This document shows, piece by piece, positions 54,001 to 64,000 of a stretch of 64,000 nucleotides of DNA. A model generated the notes under the pieces. That model was not told the origin of the DNA, did no database searches, and worked only from the letters and a program-made list of their open reading frames with translations. Origin of the DNA: Phoenix dactylifera (taxonomy: Eukaryota > Streptophyta > Magnoliopsida > Arecales > Arecaceae); assembly GCF_009389715.1 (NCBI RefSeq), contig NC_052392.1, positions 37,815,410-37,879,409 on the forward strand. The letters run 5' to 3'. The translations under genes and the position numbers were made by a program. Numbering within the stretch: position 1 is the first letter of the stretch; every line of letters starts with the position of its first letter.

Positions 54001-55246
54001 TTTATAAGCATTACTTCAATGAGAGCCCTTGGTGCAATGCCACAAACTTCTTTTTAGGATGAAAGTGACCCACATAAGGTACCCTCTCCAATGTACGGTG
54101 GAATCAATTAGCAAGGTACCATCAGCTTTTGGAGGTCTATCTACTTTGGCAGGATAGATCCCTACACTATGTACATGCACTTGTCAAAAAATATTCCACT
54201 TCAGAATATAACACATAATGAACTTTGTTTATGGACATAATCGTGTGAAATAATTCCATAATGCTTCTTAACCCCCTTTCAAAAATCAAGTAGAAGGATA
54301 TTGCAAATCTTAGTAGACGAGTCACTTTGATGGTCACCATCTATTAAAATCCACAACTCTCTAAAAGTAGGGATCAACTAGCCGTGCCCATAAATTCATT
54401 CATTAAACTTGATGTACCAATATTACGCAATCCAACAAAAATTAATATAACTCAAAGTACATAGTTTTTCGATCCAAATGTGAGAGCACATAACATTTGC
54501 AATAGCATGTTTAAGAACTTTTGTGCAATCAAAATATATTACAGGAACTTTAACATAATTATCAAATGATTATTACATAATAAAACTTTAATACAGGGAT
54601 AAAATAATTGTGTAGGGATGTTTATGTAATAAAGTTCTATCACGGAAATTAAAATATAATTTTCTAAGGACTTTTATGAAACAAAATTCTTTTTTAGAGG
54701 CTAAATTATAATTTTTTTTTGCATAGTTTGGATTTTGGGTTGAACCCCAAAACCTGAAACCCATTTATCTTTCCTTCTTCCTCGCGATTGGGAGGAGGAG
54801 GCTGCGGAATCCAACGGCCCATGTGCATCCTCGCCCAAAACATCGCCGGCGGCCGCCAAAGTCCCTTGATTGATGACCCGTCTGCCATCATGCTTTTTCT
54901 CCGTTTCTTACGCCCTCCCTTTTTTTTACTCTAATCTCCTACAAAATTCGGCTCTGATAGCAGATGTGAGATTTTTCATGAACACCATCCATGAGATTAG
55001 AACACAAAAAAATTATAATATAAATAAAAAAAATCGAAGTGTATCTCGAGAGTCTTGAGCAGCCATCAATTTTGCAACAATATTCTGTGGAAGAAAAAAA
55101 GCACAAAAACAAGGTATATCTTCCTCTCATTTTCTTTCTTGGTACCTATTTTTTCAATTGGTTAAGTACCGTGTAGGAACGTAGAGATCTCGATACCCTA
55201 GAGTTTTTTGCAGATAGATATATGTGTTAGTGAAACTGAAAGCTAC
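51085..55246 (-). mobile_element. Decayed Ty1/copia retrotransposon, interrupted
   Basis: Two direct repeats, about 51,085-51,383 and 54,967-55,246, look like the LTRs of a minus-strand element. They share TTTTTCATGAA, CACCAT, TAGAACACAAAA, GTGGAAGAA and GCACAAAAA in order. On the minus strand the right copy ends CTCACA and is followed by TGCTATCAGAGCC (about 54,951-54,963), close to the tRNA-Met primer-binding site of copia elements. Internally (53,930 down to 53,360) the broken frames read like Gag (NITAPIETLTQTNYK, LMDLDIALLDD), a degenerate zinc-knuckle region, and the start of integrase (LIHADTSGPLYSAICNSRYS, FIDDFFRYGYAY). There are stops and frameshifts, and the rest of pol is missing. 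LTR ends are approximate. Confidence 0.72.
51751..53350. mobile_element. Non-autonomous DNA transposon with palindromic subterminal repeats
   Basis: Both ends carry the same 15-bp inverted sequence, CCGACGCTTATAAGC. Variants of this palindromic unit repeat inside each end: left near 51,797, 51,840 and 51,880, right near 53,199, 53,236 and 53,328 (CGACGCTTATAAGCGTCG, a perfect palindrome). The ~1 kb centre (52.4-53.1 kb) is GC-richer and contains repeated GCAGATCTG-type blocks, but no transposase. Subterminal repeats of this kind are typical of CACTA and some Mutator-like families; I could not assign one because no clear target-site duplication is visible. It lies inside the copia remnant. Confidence 0.65.
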
Positions 55247-56605
55247 ATCAATTAGTAATGCTAATGGATCTATCATAAATTAATTATAGATTTTTTAATT
55301 ATTTATTCAAATGATAATTGGGCCTGTATTATTTAATAAATTAGTTAAAATCAGTCTATAATTAATGATACGCCATATGGAAAAAAATTTAAAACCAACA
55401 AAAAAAAAAAAGCTACCGTAAGGAAGCTGGCAACGAGAAAACTACAAGAGCGGAGAAAAGTGCCTGAAAGCCAAGCCACGTGGAAACCCGAGCAAAGCAC
55501 GAGGACGAAAATTAAAGCTCGCGTTTCCTCTTTTTGCCCGACGGTTCAACTGCGAGAGCGAGACACCGTCAGTGATCGGACTGTTGGATTTATTCGATAG
55601 TACGGAAAAAACAAAAAACGCGACATGTGACATCACATGTGCTGGTTACGAAGGCAGCAGCAATGTTTCGGCCCGGTACGAATTAGGAAACGGTTTGGCT
55701 TTCTCGTTGGACACGCACCTCCGAAGAGAGTTATTCATCGTTGGATCTTGATCGGACGGTTGGAGTGGTATGTCTGGCCCGCAGCACAAGACGACAAAAA
55801 CAGCAGAGCAGGTGGGGGTGTCTTGTGTCTGGCCTTTGGGTGGCATTTCTGTAGTTTTCTGAAAAGCGAACGGCATTTATTTCAGACTTTTCTTTTTTTC
55901 TTTGTTTTTTTTGGGGGTCAGAGAACCCAAGGCGGTCAAACTCGGGATGCGGGCGGGAATAGTAGCTGTCGGTCATCTTTGGGCATTTCTCACTTCTTTC
56001 TTTCTTCGCATACAAAAAAAAAAAAAAAAATCACGATTTTTTCTTCTCTCTCCCTCCTTTTTATCGTTTCTCTCCGTACTACTTGGTCTACCGTTACTGC
56101 CTAATTAATTTCTTTTTTCAGCAAAAAAAAATAATTAAGATGATCATGAATTGCAGTGAAGCAAGGAGTTAGAATCCAATGTTTCTCATACATATCAATG
56201 CTTACCTATTAATGGCATGATTGGAATGTTTTTACTCTAGTACTCAAAAATGGCCATGAAACCCTAACAAGGGTCAAATAAAAGTGCAACAACCTCTAAT
56301 TTTTTTGCTATTGGATGATTGTTGGAAAGATCTCATCATTTACAAATAAATGTTAGTTGTATAACTTAGCTTACAACAATTGTGTATCAGCTGTATGGAT
56401 TACATTATATACGAGCTGTATATAAGTTGTATATAGCCTTCCTTCAACTATAAAAGAAGGGCTATGGCACTATTTGTATCGATATGAAATAAAGATTATA
56501 TTCTTCTCTCTACATTTTTCTCTTTCTTCAACAATGAACAACTTAACTTGCCTCACAAACTTAACCTCTTGCAACATTATTAATTTTTCTCCTCTTCCTT
56601 CTTGG
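55247..56605. other. Intergenic, no gene seen
   Basis: A moderately GC segment at 55,430-55,990 carries overlapping open frames on both strands (for example 155 codons at 55,637-56,104), none with a recognisable domain or promoter context. The rest is AT-rich. Confidence 0.4.
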
Positions 56606-56609
56606 TATC

Positions 56610-57050
56610 TCTCTCAGTTTGGTTGACCAAAAGGTTAGTTCTGATAAGGTTTTACATGGTCACATTGCTGGTTCTAGTTATATCATTAGAAATCATGATG
56701 GTTAGACTTTATATGCTGAAGTTTTTTGAATCCTTGCTGCTATTGTTTCCATGGATGAGCTAAGGGAGCATGAGAAAGCTTTAAATTAGCTTTGTATCAC
56801 TTTCTAGTAACTTGAATGTGGATGGAGGATGATTTGGATACTGTCATTCAATCCTAAAAAATATTGGCATTCATTTACTACTTTGTAGAATTTATCAAAA
56901 TGTATATTCATCGTGAAGGTAATGCCACTGCAGCTTGGCTTGTTAGAGAGGCTATGAGCTCAAGATAAGATTTTATTTGGTATAGTATAACCATCCAAGA
57001 GATTTCAGGGAGCTTCGTAATGCTGATTTTTCATTGTAACACATCTCGTT
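56610..57050 (+). mobile_element. 3' remnant of a LINE (RNase H domain)
   Basis: Broken plus-strand frames read HGHIAGSSYIIRNHDG, TLYAEVF, ILAATVSMDELR, then MYIHREGNATAAWLVREAMSS and FIWYSI, ending ELRNADFSL. This is the RNase H domain found at the end of plant L1 LINEs. It is short, stop-ridden and not obviously followed by a poly(A) tail. It differs from the RNase H of the LINE at 1.3-5.5 kb, so it is a separate family member. Confidence 0.65.
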
Positions 57051-57059
57051 ATTTGGTTA

Positions 57060-59219
57060 CAGTATGTATATATATTGGTTTTTTAGCACTACTGTTCATT
57101 TATCTATAATTTAAGGTGTTGTTAATTCTTTCTACTGTTTTCTATGTTATGTGCTTGCTATTGTAGTTTCAAATATGATTGTATTTCAATTCAATTTCTA
57201 TATCTACTAAATGCAGGTGCAATTCATATGTTCGACTATTTAGGGTTGAAAGAGGTGTCATTACCTCATGAGTCCAGTAAAATTGCTCGCTTTGAAAAAT
57301 AAACTATTTATTTATTTTAGTAAAGCGACAAACATTTTATTTTAGTATCTAATTACTAGAACATAAATCACTATTGGCAAATATTACTTATACACTATTT
57401 TATCATAAATAATAAAATATGATTATCTTCTAGTATAATAGCCTCATAATATAATTATAATATACGAATTAAAGGAATATATTATCTTATTCATATGATA
57501 ACAATTAAACTAACATTATTTTTTGTTATAATTATCCTCTAATTTTTTTTTAATGTGAACTAGTCAGATTAACGAACCAGAAACCGCAATAAAACAAAAA
57601 AATAAAAAAGGAAAAACTCCACCCTCAAAATGACCAAGCCATGCAACCGGCAAAAACTTTTCATGCATCCTGTCTCTTTTCCAGTCCGGTGTAATATTTT
57701 AGGTATCATCAGCTTTATCATTTTAATCATCTTCTTTTGTGGTCCAGCGGGCTTAGATTTCCACTAAACGAGATCCGTGTTCCCCCTGTCTAATTTGACC
57801 TTTAGTTTTCTCCATTTACCAAAGCCCGGAAAAGGGAAAGAGAGCCTTTTTTATATCTTTTTACGGGAATAAATACAAATGATGGTGAAATGACAAGCGG
57901 GCACGGGGCGTGCGGGTCCGGCCACGCATGCCTTCCCACAGCTTTGGCTCCCCCCACTTAAAATTATTCCCCGACAGCATCTGCCCCCATCTCGGCCGTC
58001 CACTTCCGTGCTACCCACTCTAGTTTGTGGACCGTCTTGGTGTACCACTGTACCCCCCCCCCCCTCTCTCTCTCTCTCTGGCGTCCCATCACGGTCACGT
58101 GGACTCCGGCCTCGGCCACGGGCTAGAGGCTGAAGGCTCCCCTTTTGTTTGCCGATTTTATTATGTGTTTTTGTCTCGGTGGTGTATGATATGTCTGTTC
58201 AAAAAAAAGGAGGAGAAGAAGAAGTAGAGGAGGCTCTTCTTTGTAGTTGTTAAGCTGAAAGAACATTAATTTCCTGTCATCAAGATGGTAACACAGTTGA
58301 AACAAAACTTTACTTCCATCGGTGTGGTTTAGGTTCAAACCATACGGACGTCGATCAAATGTTGGAGATCGGATGCCCACCATCTGGACATGCGCGGTGG
58401 AAACGCTATCTAGTCCAACTGGCACTGAAGTAGCGCTGCGGTGACGTACTCACACGTGGGGTGACCCACGGGTTGGAGAGGGCATGAGCAAAATTTCTAT
58501 CCGCATCGAATATTTCATGGTGGAAGGAGAGCTAGTAAGGGTTGCTACGAGGATGAGGTTTCCTCTTCCCCTCTTTTTTTTAGCCAAAAAAAAAAACATT
58601 AATTTCCTCATGAAAAAATGCTGCTTCTTAGTTTTATTGCCTTGAAGCTGGAGAATATGACTAGTTAATGATGCGAAGTTCTTGTTGTTGATTTCCAGCT
58701 ATCCCCTCCTCGATCCTAATTCGCATTCCTTCGGCATTTGAGTTTAATGGTGCTCTCCACCTTCCTCCGCTTCAGGTTGAATATATTCCTTGTTTTGTTT
58801 CGGCCTGTTACCTTGGGCTTTTATGTGGGCTATGGGCTTCCATTGATTGTAGGCTGGTTTTATTAAGGCTACGTTACTATCTGAATGAATTTTTAAAAAG
58901 CTCAGAATTAATTTGCAATCATATTGTTACTTTGAATATTGTTGTCTAAGTTATGTGGTATAGTCAGTGTTGGTGTAAGTAGTTAATGAGCCTGTGATAT
59001 CCGTCTGATATGAAATTTATTTTCATATAACTTTTTTTGTATTCTAATTTTCTGCACAACCTCTATAAAAATTCTAACACTTACAAGTTTTTTTTATGTC
59101 TTTTAAGTGTTTTGATATCAAACTTCCATTCATCTTTTTATTTTTCTCCATGATAGGCTATAATTACGCAAAAGGACATGGCTTGTTTTAGTTGATATAT
59201 GCCAATTGAGCACTCCCGC
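57060..59219. other. Intergenic, no gene seen
   Basis: Contains a homopolymer C run followed by (CT)n at 58,051-58,079 and a moderately GC stretch around 57.9-58.5 kb without a recognisable protein. Otherwise AT-rich. Confidence 0.4.
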
Positions 59220-59631
59220 TGTAACAACCCAAAACCTCACCTAAAAAAGCTAGGTTAGTCCTGTATTAGTATGCAATATCTCTCGGGCGAATAACCGATG
59301 TAGGACTAAACATCCGCCTGCACGGATCCTCACATACTCTTCATATTTAAGCTTTGATATCTTCGTTAGGCTAAGAGTCCAAATCTATTCAAATCTAATC
59401 ACAAGTACCACAATTAAGCCATTGTCAGCCTCAATAAGCTCGTGCTCCAGTTTAGTCTATATAAGCTATATGTCGGGTCTGCTATGATACTATATGTAAC
59501 ATTCCAATACCTCATCCTAAAAGGCTAGTCAAATAGTATTATTTAGGTTCCTTTGTTCTGTATAAGTACTCAAGATCTCTCTAGCGAACAACTGATGTGA
59601 GACTAAATAAACGTCCTCACAGATCCTCCCA
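59220..59631 (-). mobile_element. TRIM-like miniature LTR retrotransposon
   Basis: Two direct repeats, 59,220-59,334 and 59,495-59,631, each begin TGTAAC and end in CA. They share ordered blocks (ACCTCA(T/C)CTAAAA, TCTCT(C/A)(G/T)(G/C)GCGAA, AC(C/T)GATGT, GACTAAA, GATCCTC). On the minus strand the sequence just after the right-hand LTR reads TAGTATCATAGCAGACCC, 10 of 12 bases identical to the tRNA-Met primer-binding site TGGTATCAGAGC. The internal region is only about 160 bp with no coding. This layout is that of a terminal-repeat retrotransposon in miniature. Confidence 0.7.
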
Positions 59632-59816
59632 CTCGTAGGAAAAAAAACCTAAAGATTTTCTCAAATAAATCATGTGACAAAAGGCCTGTGCTGAATAATG
59701 CTTTCTACATGCTACAACCATGAAGACACATCATCCTCTATAAATTATAGCTATCTGTCTCATCTCTCTTCGATGTGCTTGTACTGCTGCCTCCCTCAAT
59801 TCTGTAATTCTCCCTT

Positions 59817-59837
59817 CTCTCTCTCTCTCTCTCTCTG
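59817..59837. repeat. (CT)n microsatellite
   Basis: About ten CT units just upstream of the 94-bp tandem repeat. Confidence 0.9.
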
Positions 59838-59904
59838 CCCAATACTGTAACCTCTACCTTTGCTCCATTTTGGAACTTTGCTCTTCCCTCTTTTATTTAA
59901 CAGG

Positions 59905-60172
59905 GGTAAGAGAGAGATCAGGTTATAGCTTCCAGACTAGCAGATGTGCAAGGGTACAATATTTGAAAAATCTAGGTCCATACTATTAGACGTGCAAGGG
60001 TTAGAGAGGGATCAGGTTAGGGCTTCTAGGCTAGTAGATGTGCAAGGGTACAATATTTGAAAATCTAGGTCCAGACTAGCAGACGTGCAAGGGTTAGAGA
60101 GCGATCAGGTTAGGGCTTCTAGACTAGTAGATGTGCAAGGGTACAATATTTGAAAATCTAGGTCCAGACATG
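59905..60172 (+). repeat. 94-bp tandem repeat, three copies
   Basis: ATCAGGTT recurs at 59,917, 60,011 and 60,105, exactly 94 bases apart each time. Each unit contains AGATGTGCAAGGGTACAATA, TTTGAAAA and TCTAGGTCCA. The first two also carry AGACGTGCAAGGGTTAGAGA. Copies are more than 90% identical by eye, so the array is young. No coding. Confidence 0.93.
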
Positions 60173-60281
60173 CCTCATTTATATCCACGCATGCCCACAA
60201 AGATTCTAGAGGTAAAAACAAACAGACAAAATAGATTCAATTCCTACTCAGCTCACATGGATCATATCTTTGACCTCTTAA

Positions 60282-60466
60282 TTATGGTATACCGTACCAG
60301 CATGAACCGGACGGTACGAGACGTATCGTACCATACCGATTCGGTACCGATATCCGCTATGAGTGATGCATCGAGTATCGGTACGCCAATAAAATTTCGT
60401 ATCATATATACCGTACCGATACTATGCTAGTGTGGCATCGGTATAGGATCCAGACGACGAACTTTG
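60282..60466 (+). repeat. Dispersed repeat rich in GGTACGGTA motifs, copy 2
   Basis: Inverted partner of 24,127-24,311, aligning over its full length. See the shared blocks listed there. Confidence 0.75.
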
Positions 60467-61224
60467 CTATTAATAAAACTTCAACTTTCCAACTCTTTTC
60501 CCTTTGGCCAATGTAGAACTGTTAAATAGATGATACACCGGTATTTAATATATATTGATGTGTAGGCATCGAATATTTTTCATCTCTATGACTCCAAATA
60601 GTTGTTAGATTGCGAGAATGCCGGTGAATTGGCTTCGATTCCGGGTTCCACTGCAAATCATGATTTCAATGAAAAAGAATGGAGTTAGATTGGAAGCACA
60701 AGAGAATTTGCAAGCTAATCTAATCACAGGTGGGTAGGATTTAAATAAGTACTTGACCATCAAAATTAACATGCGAACAGCTGCATAGGATTTAAAGGGA
60801 CGCAGCAAACGTCGTGCTGCATGCTTCCCCAATATCGGGTAATCTGCCTCCCAATTGAACACTATCATCAATACCTACTTCGACTTTGATGGGCTACATT
60901 AACACATTGATATAGAGGCTCTATTCAATTATAACGGTCCCCTCTAAAGTCATCATTGGTAGCTATAGTAACTAAAATAGTCACTATTTATCTCACAAAC
61001 TTGATTTCAAATCTCCTAGCGACGACGAGTATAAATGTTGTTTTTCAAATCACTGCTAATTTAATAAAATATCAACATAACGTAAAAAAATATTTTTGAA
61101 GGGAAATTTGGCATCAAAAATGAATTTTCAAAAATATAATGATATTTTTTTTAATTATATTCAAAATAAAAAACATAAATGAAAGTATTTATTTATATGT
61201 AATAGTGGTTATTTTTTTGAATTT
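60467..61224. other. Intergenic, no gene seen
   Basis: AT-rich. The short open frame at 60.6-60.87 kb (minus) has no recognisable domain. Confidence 0.45.
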
Positions 61225-61645
61225 TTTAGCATGAATATCCTTCTAAAAATTTAAATTTACGTGAATACTCCCTTAAAATTTATATTTATTTTTGTACTTC
61301 ATAAAATACTATTTTTGCACAAATGTCCCAAATATAATGGTTCTTCTAACATTGTTAATAAAAACCATATTATTTTAATTAAAAATAAAATAAAATTTTA
61401 AAATTATTTTTTTTTCTTATCGTGATTGCCTTATAAATATTTCTTTTTACACATCCACACATTAAGAATATTTTGTTATTTTAATTTAAAACTGCTAATT
61501 TTTTAACGGAATAGATGGTATTGATATACATGTAAAAATAAGAAAAAAAAAGAATAGACTAATAAAACAAGTGTTTACGAATGTATACATATAAATATCA
61601 ATTTTAAAAAAATATTTATGCAAAATTTGATATTTAGAAGATTTT
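61225..61645. repeat. AT-rich foldback element
   Basis: The left part (61,225-61,345: GCATGAATATCC, then GTGAATACTCCC, AAAATTTATATTT, ATAAAATACT) is the inverted counterpart of the right part (61,432-61,640). The right part also matches 63,452-63,672 in direct orientation (TTTTACACATC, CATTAA, TTAATTTTTTAACGG, ATAGATGG or TTAGATGG, AAAATAAG, AACAAGT). The element could fold into a long imperfect hairpin. Confidence 0.6.
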
Positions 61646-61891
61646 TTTTTTTTTCCTTGCAAGCAACATAACTTAATATAGGAGTTGGTACTGTGGCTTT
61701 AAACTTTGTCCATGTAACCGTTCTCTTATATACTGATATAAATTTACCTGCCCGACCTACTCTCCAACCGTGCCAGACCTAGAAGCACGCGGCTTGTCTC
61801 CACCCTCTCGCTAGGAGACGAAAGAAATGATCCCAAAGCAGGGCCTGTTCACGGGTTAGCAAAGGACAATGAGCCCAACAAATATTAAACA

Positions 61892-61919
61892 CCAATCAAA
61901 ACCCTATTGAATTATTTAT
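61892..61919 (+). promoter_or_regulatory. Likely PMEI-type gene core promoter
   Basis: CACCAATCAAA (CCAAT box, 61,892) is followed by a weak TATA-like AATTATTTAT (61,910-61,919), about 75 bases upstream of the ATG. Stronger TATA-like sequence (TTATATAC, TATAAAT) lies near 61,727-61,743 and is the alternative. Confidence 0.4.
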
Positions 61920-61992
61920 TCTGCACCCATCCACAGTCTCCAAACCAAACCCATCCCCAACCACCTCGCCACCCTCTCTCTGTCTCAACTCC

Positions 61993-62529
61993 ATGGCTTC
62001 CATTCCTCCTTACCTCCTCCTCCTGTCTCTCCTCCCTCTCTCCCTCTCCACCCAATCCCCCACCACCAATGCCCCAAACCTCATCCAAAGGACGTGCAAC
62101 TCCACCACCTACTACGACTTGTGCGTCGCCTCCCTCCAGTCCGACCCCGAGAGCCCCGAGGCCGACGTCCGGGGCCTCTCCACCATCGTCGTCCACCTCG
62201 CCATCTTCAACGCCACCAACACCTCCTCCTTCGCTGCCTCCCTCGCTCCTTCCGCCACCGACCCTTCGCTCCGGGCCGTCCTCCGGGCGTGCGCCGCCAA
62301 GTACAGCAACGCCCGCCAGGCGCTGCAATGGTCGCTGGATGCGCTCTCGACCGAGTCGTACGACTACGCCTTCGTCCACGTGAGCGCCGCCGCCGAGTAC
62401 CCCAACGTCTGCCGCGTGCTTTTCCGGCACTACCCCCGGTTGACGTACCCCGAGGAGATGGCAAGGAGGGAGGAGGCGTTGGTGCACTTGTGCACCGTAG
62501 CCTTGGAAATTATATCACTTCTTGGGTGA
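61993..62529 (+). CDS. Pectin methylesterase / invertase inhibitor
   Basis: Intronless, 178 aa. A secretion signal (residues 1-19, SIPPYLLLLSLLPLSLS) is followed by the PMEI domain: Cys35 and Cys44 with eight residues between (TCNSTTYYDLC), then Cys100 (RACAAKY) and Cys140 (EYPNVC), the four conserved disulfide cysteines that pin a four-helix bundle, plus Cys167 near the end. The C-terminal helix ALVHLCTVALEIISLL is typical. Family members act in the cell wall or vacuole by binding pectin methylesterase or acid invertase one to one. I see no PKF motif of the kind found in many invertase inhibitors, which slightly favours PMEI, but sequence alone does not decide. GC-rich codon usage contrasts sharply with the AT-rich surroundings, as is common for intronless monocot genes. 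Length is normal for the family. Confidence 0.93.
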   Translation: MASIPPYLLLLSLLPLSLSTQSPTTNAPNLIQRTCNSTTYYDLCVASLQSDPESPEADVRGLSTIVVHLAIFNATNTSSFAASLAPSATDPSLRAVLRACAAKYSNARQALQWSLDALSTESYDYAFVHVSAAAEYPNVCRVLFRHYPRLTYPEEMARREEALVHLCTVALEIISLLG

Positions 62530-63451
62530 TGTAGAAGCACACATAGAAGTGCTCTAAATCTATTAAGATTGTGTGGTCCTTGGGCCAGAAATGATGGATA
62601 GGTTTCAGCTTTCGTATCCAAGGCTCTCTCTCTGGCTTGTAAAGTGATTGTAAAGATGGTCTAGCCTTTGTCTTGGTCGGTTTAGAGGTTTCTATGAGAA
62701 TAGGAGTGGAAAAGGTCTGCATGGGTGTATCCATTTGGCACTTTGGTGTCTTAGATGTTTAATGTCTATCTGATAGATTCAGAAGTGCATGCATTCTGTT
62801 CCTAAATGGCTAGCTCTTAGATGGATTATTTGTAATATTTGATCAATTAATGCTGAAATTCATAGTAGATGGAGTTTATATAAGAAGCCAGACTCTGGTC
62901 GCTGAAAGATCTGAGCTGATAAATGTCTAATGTTAAATGTGGCTGCTCGTGGAGGTGATTGTCCTTATTTTTAGAAGATGACATGTTATCTTTTATTAAT
63001 TGACCATTTGTACACACACACACACACACACACACCAAGTTAGTTAAGTCTTTTTGATATTAAATGTTTAATTTCCTGGAATTATTCCTCCTACGATGTC
63101 CTTGCAAATCTCTCCTACAAAACTTTATCTAAATATATATGCCTGAAATTTGTTTAAGCACTCATGAACAAGCAGAAAACATTTGTAGCTGGAAAAGTGT
63201 GGATCTAAATCCTTAATAACACTCTGACCATCTAATGAAGTTTTAATGTGTGATTTAATTTATATATGGAAGGTGCTATTCTTGTTTTGTTATCTATATG
63301 CTTGTAAGCCCATATATGGAGAGCAAACCTTGTTCAGTGGCAGAAATCCAGTGTGAAGCATGGAGTTTATTTTCTTGATGACACTTTGGCCTTCTAATCA
63401 AGTTTTAATGCATAAATATACTTATAAAGTTGCTATCTGCTTGTATACTCT
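62530..63451. other. PMEI 3' UTR and intergenic DNA
   Basis: Probable 3' UTR for the first 200-300 bases. A (AC)n microsatellite lies at 63,011-63,036. No other feature is recognised. Confidence 0.45.
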
Positions 63452-63672
63452 TATAAATATTTCCTTTTACACATCTACTCATTAAAGATATTTTAGTCAT
63501 TTTAAATTGAAACTGTTAATTTTTTAACGGCGTTAGATGGCGTGGGTACATATGCAAAAATAAGGATAAAAAAAGGGTAGAATAGTAAAACAAGTATTTT
63601 ACGAGCAAATATAAATTTTGGAAGGGTATTCATGGAAAAATCGATGTTTAGGAGGGTATTCATGCAAAAAAC
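63452..63672 (+). repeat. Half-copy of the AT-rich foldback element
   Basis: Direct match to the right arm of the 61.2-61.6 kb element and inverted match to its left arm (its reverse complement contains GCATGAATACCC, CCATGAATACCC and AAAATTTATATTT). The PMEI gene lies between the two copies. Confidence 0.65.
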
Positions 63673-64000
63673 CGAAATATTATTTTATAACTCTTAGTAA
63701 TTGTATTAAATCAAAAATTAATCATGATTTAAGATATTAGTTTGAATATTTAATAATTAAAAACTAATTTAGAAAAGTAAAAGATTGGTTAAGAGATGGA
63801 CTGATATTTGAATTATATCATTGGCTGTTTGATATTGATATATTGATATGTGATGTAATATCTAAGCTGAGAAGAAAATCTTAATACGATTGTCTTTGAG
63901 AAATAAATTAAAGAATAATCAAAAAATGGAAAGAATATTGCCAGAAGAGTGTACTCATGGAAAAAATTGTTGTATCAATTACATCACTTATAATAAAAAA
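63673..64000. other. AT-rich end of window
   Basis: No feature recognised. Confidence 0.4.

Noticed and set aside
55637..56104. 155-codon plus-strand ORF
   Set aside because: It overlaps several other open frames on both strands in a locally GC-richer segment, has no recognisable domain and ends in a low-complexity K/S/F tract.
59220..59631. Cassandra-type TRIM carrying 5S rRNA sequence
   Set aside because: I see no 5S-like stretch in either LTR, so only a generic TRIM-like call is justified.
61912..62487. 191-codon minus-strand ORF and other long frames around PMEI
   Set aside because: Shadows of the GC-rich PMEI-type gene, whose frame has a signal peptide and the conserved cysteines.

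Overview
This is nuclear DNA from a flowering plant, most likely a non-grass monocot and plausibly a palm. The evidence is the split, GT-AG spliced genes, the long AT-rich intergenic DNA full of retrotransposon debris, the GC-rich first exons (typical of commelinid monocots), and an alcohol dehydrogenase that reads like a monocot ADH1. The species assignment is inference.

Layout. 1-1.26 kb: unassigned flank. 1.27-5.5 kb: a decayed plus-strand L1-type LINE with a poly(A) tail. 5.5-19.3 kb: a minus-strand, T-rich, intron-like tract that starts at a good TATA box (19,321-19,329), has no recognisable protein, and contains at least five sets of diverged local tandem duplications; it could be a long non-coding RNA locus or a gene whose exons I do not recognise. 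19.3-21.9 kb: intergenic, with a microsatellite-rich ~620-bp duplication. 22,237-32,085 (-): complete eight-exon GT47 exostosin-family glycosyltransferase, 467 aa. 33,644-33,865 (-): candidate 73-aa small gene. 35,486-39,001 (-): complete ten-exon alcohol dehydrogenase 1, 380 aa. 46,972-50,119 (-): PIN6-type auxin transporter, six exons resolved, with the short terminal exon not found. 51.1-55.2 kb (-): decayed Ty1/copia element carrying a 1.6-kb non-autonomous DNA transposon. 56.6-57.0 kb: RNase H tail of another LINE. 59.2-59.6 kb: a TRIM-like miniature LTR element. 59.9-60.2 kb: a 94-bp tandem repeat. 61,993-62,529 (+): intronless pectin methylesterase/invertase inhibitor, bracketed by related AT-rich repeats.

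The protein genes are independent plant genes: Golgi cell-wall glycan synthesis (GT47), hypoxic fermentation (ADH1), auxin distribution (PIN6) and apoplastic inhibition of pectin methylesterase or invertase. Nothing suggests a shared pathway or an operon-like arrangement. Exon boundaries of GT47, ADH1 and PIN6 were read base by base, and reading frame is kept across every junction given.
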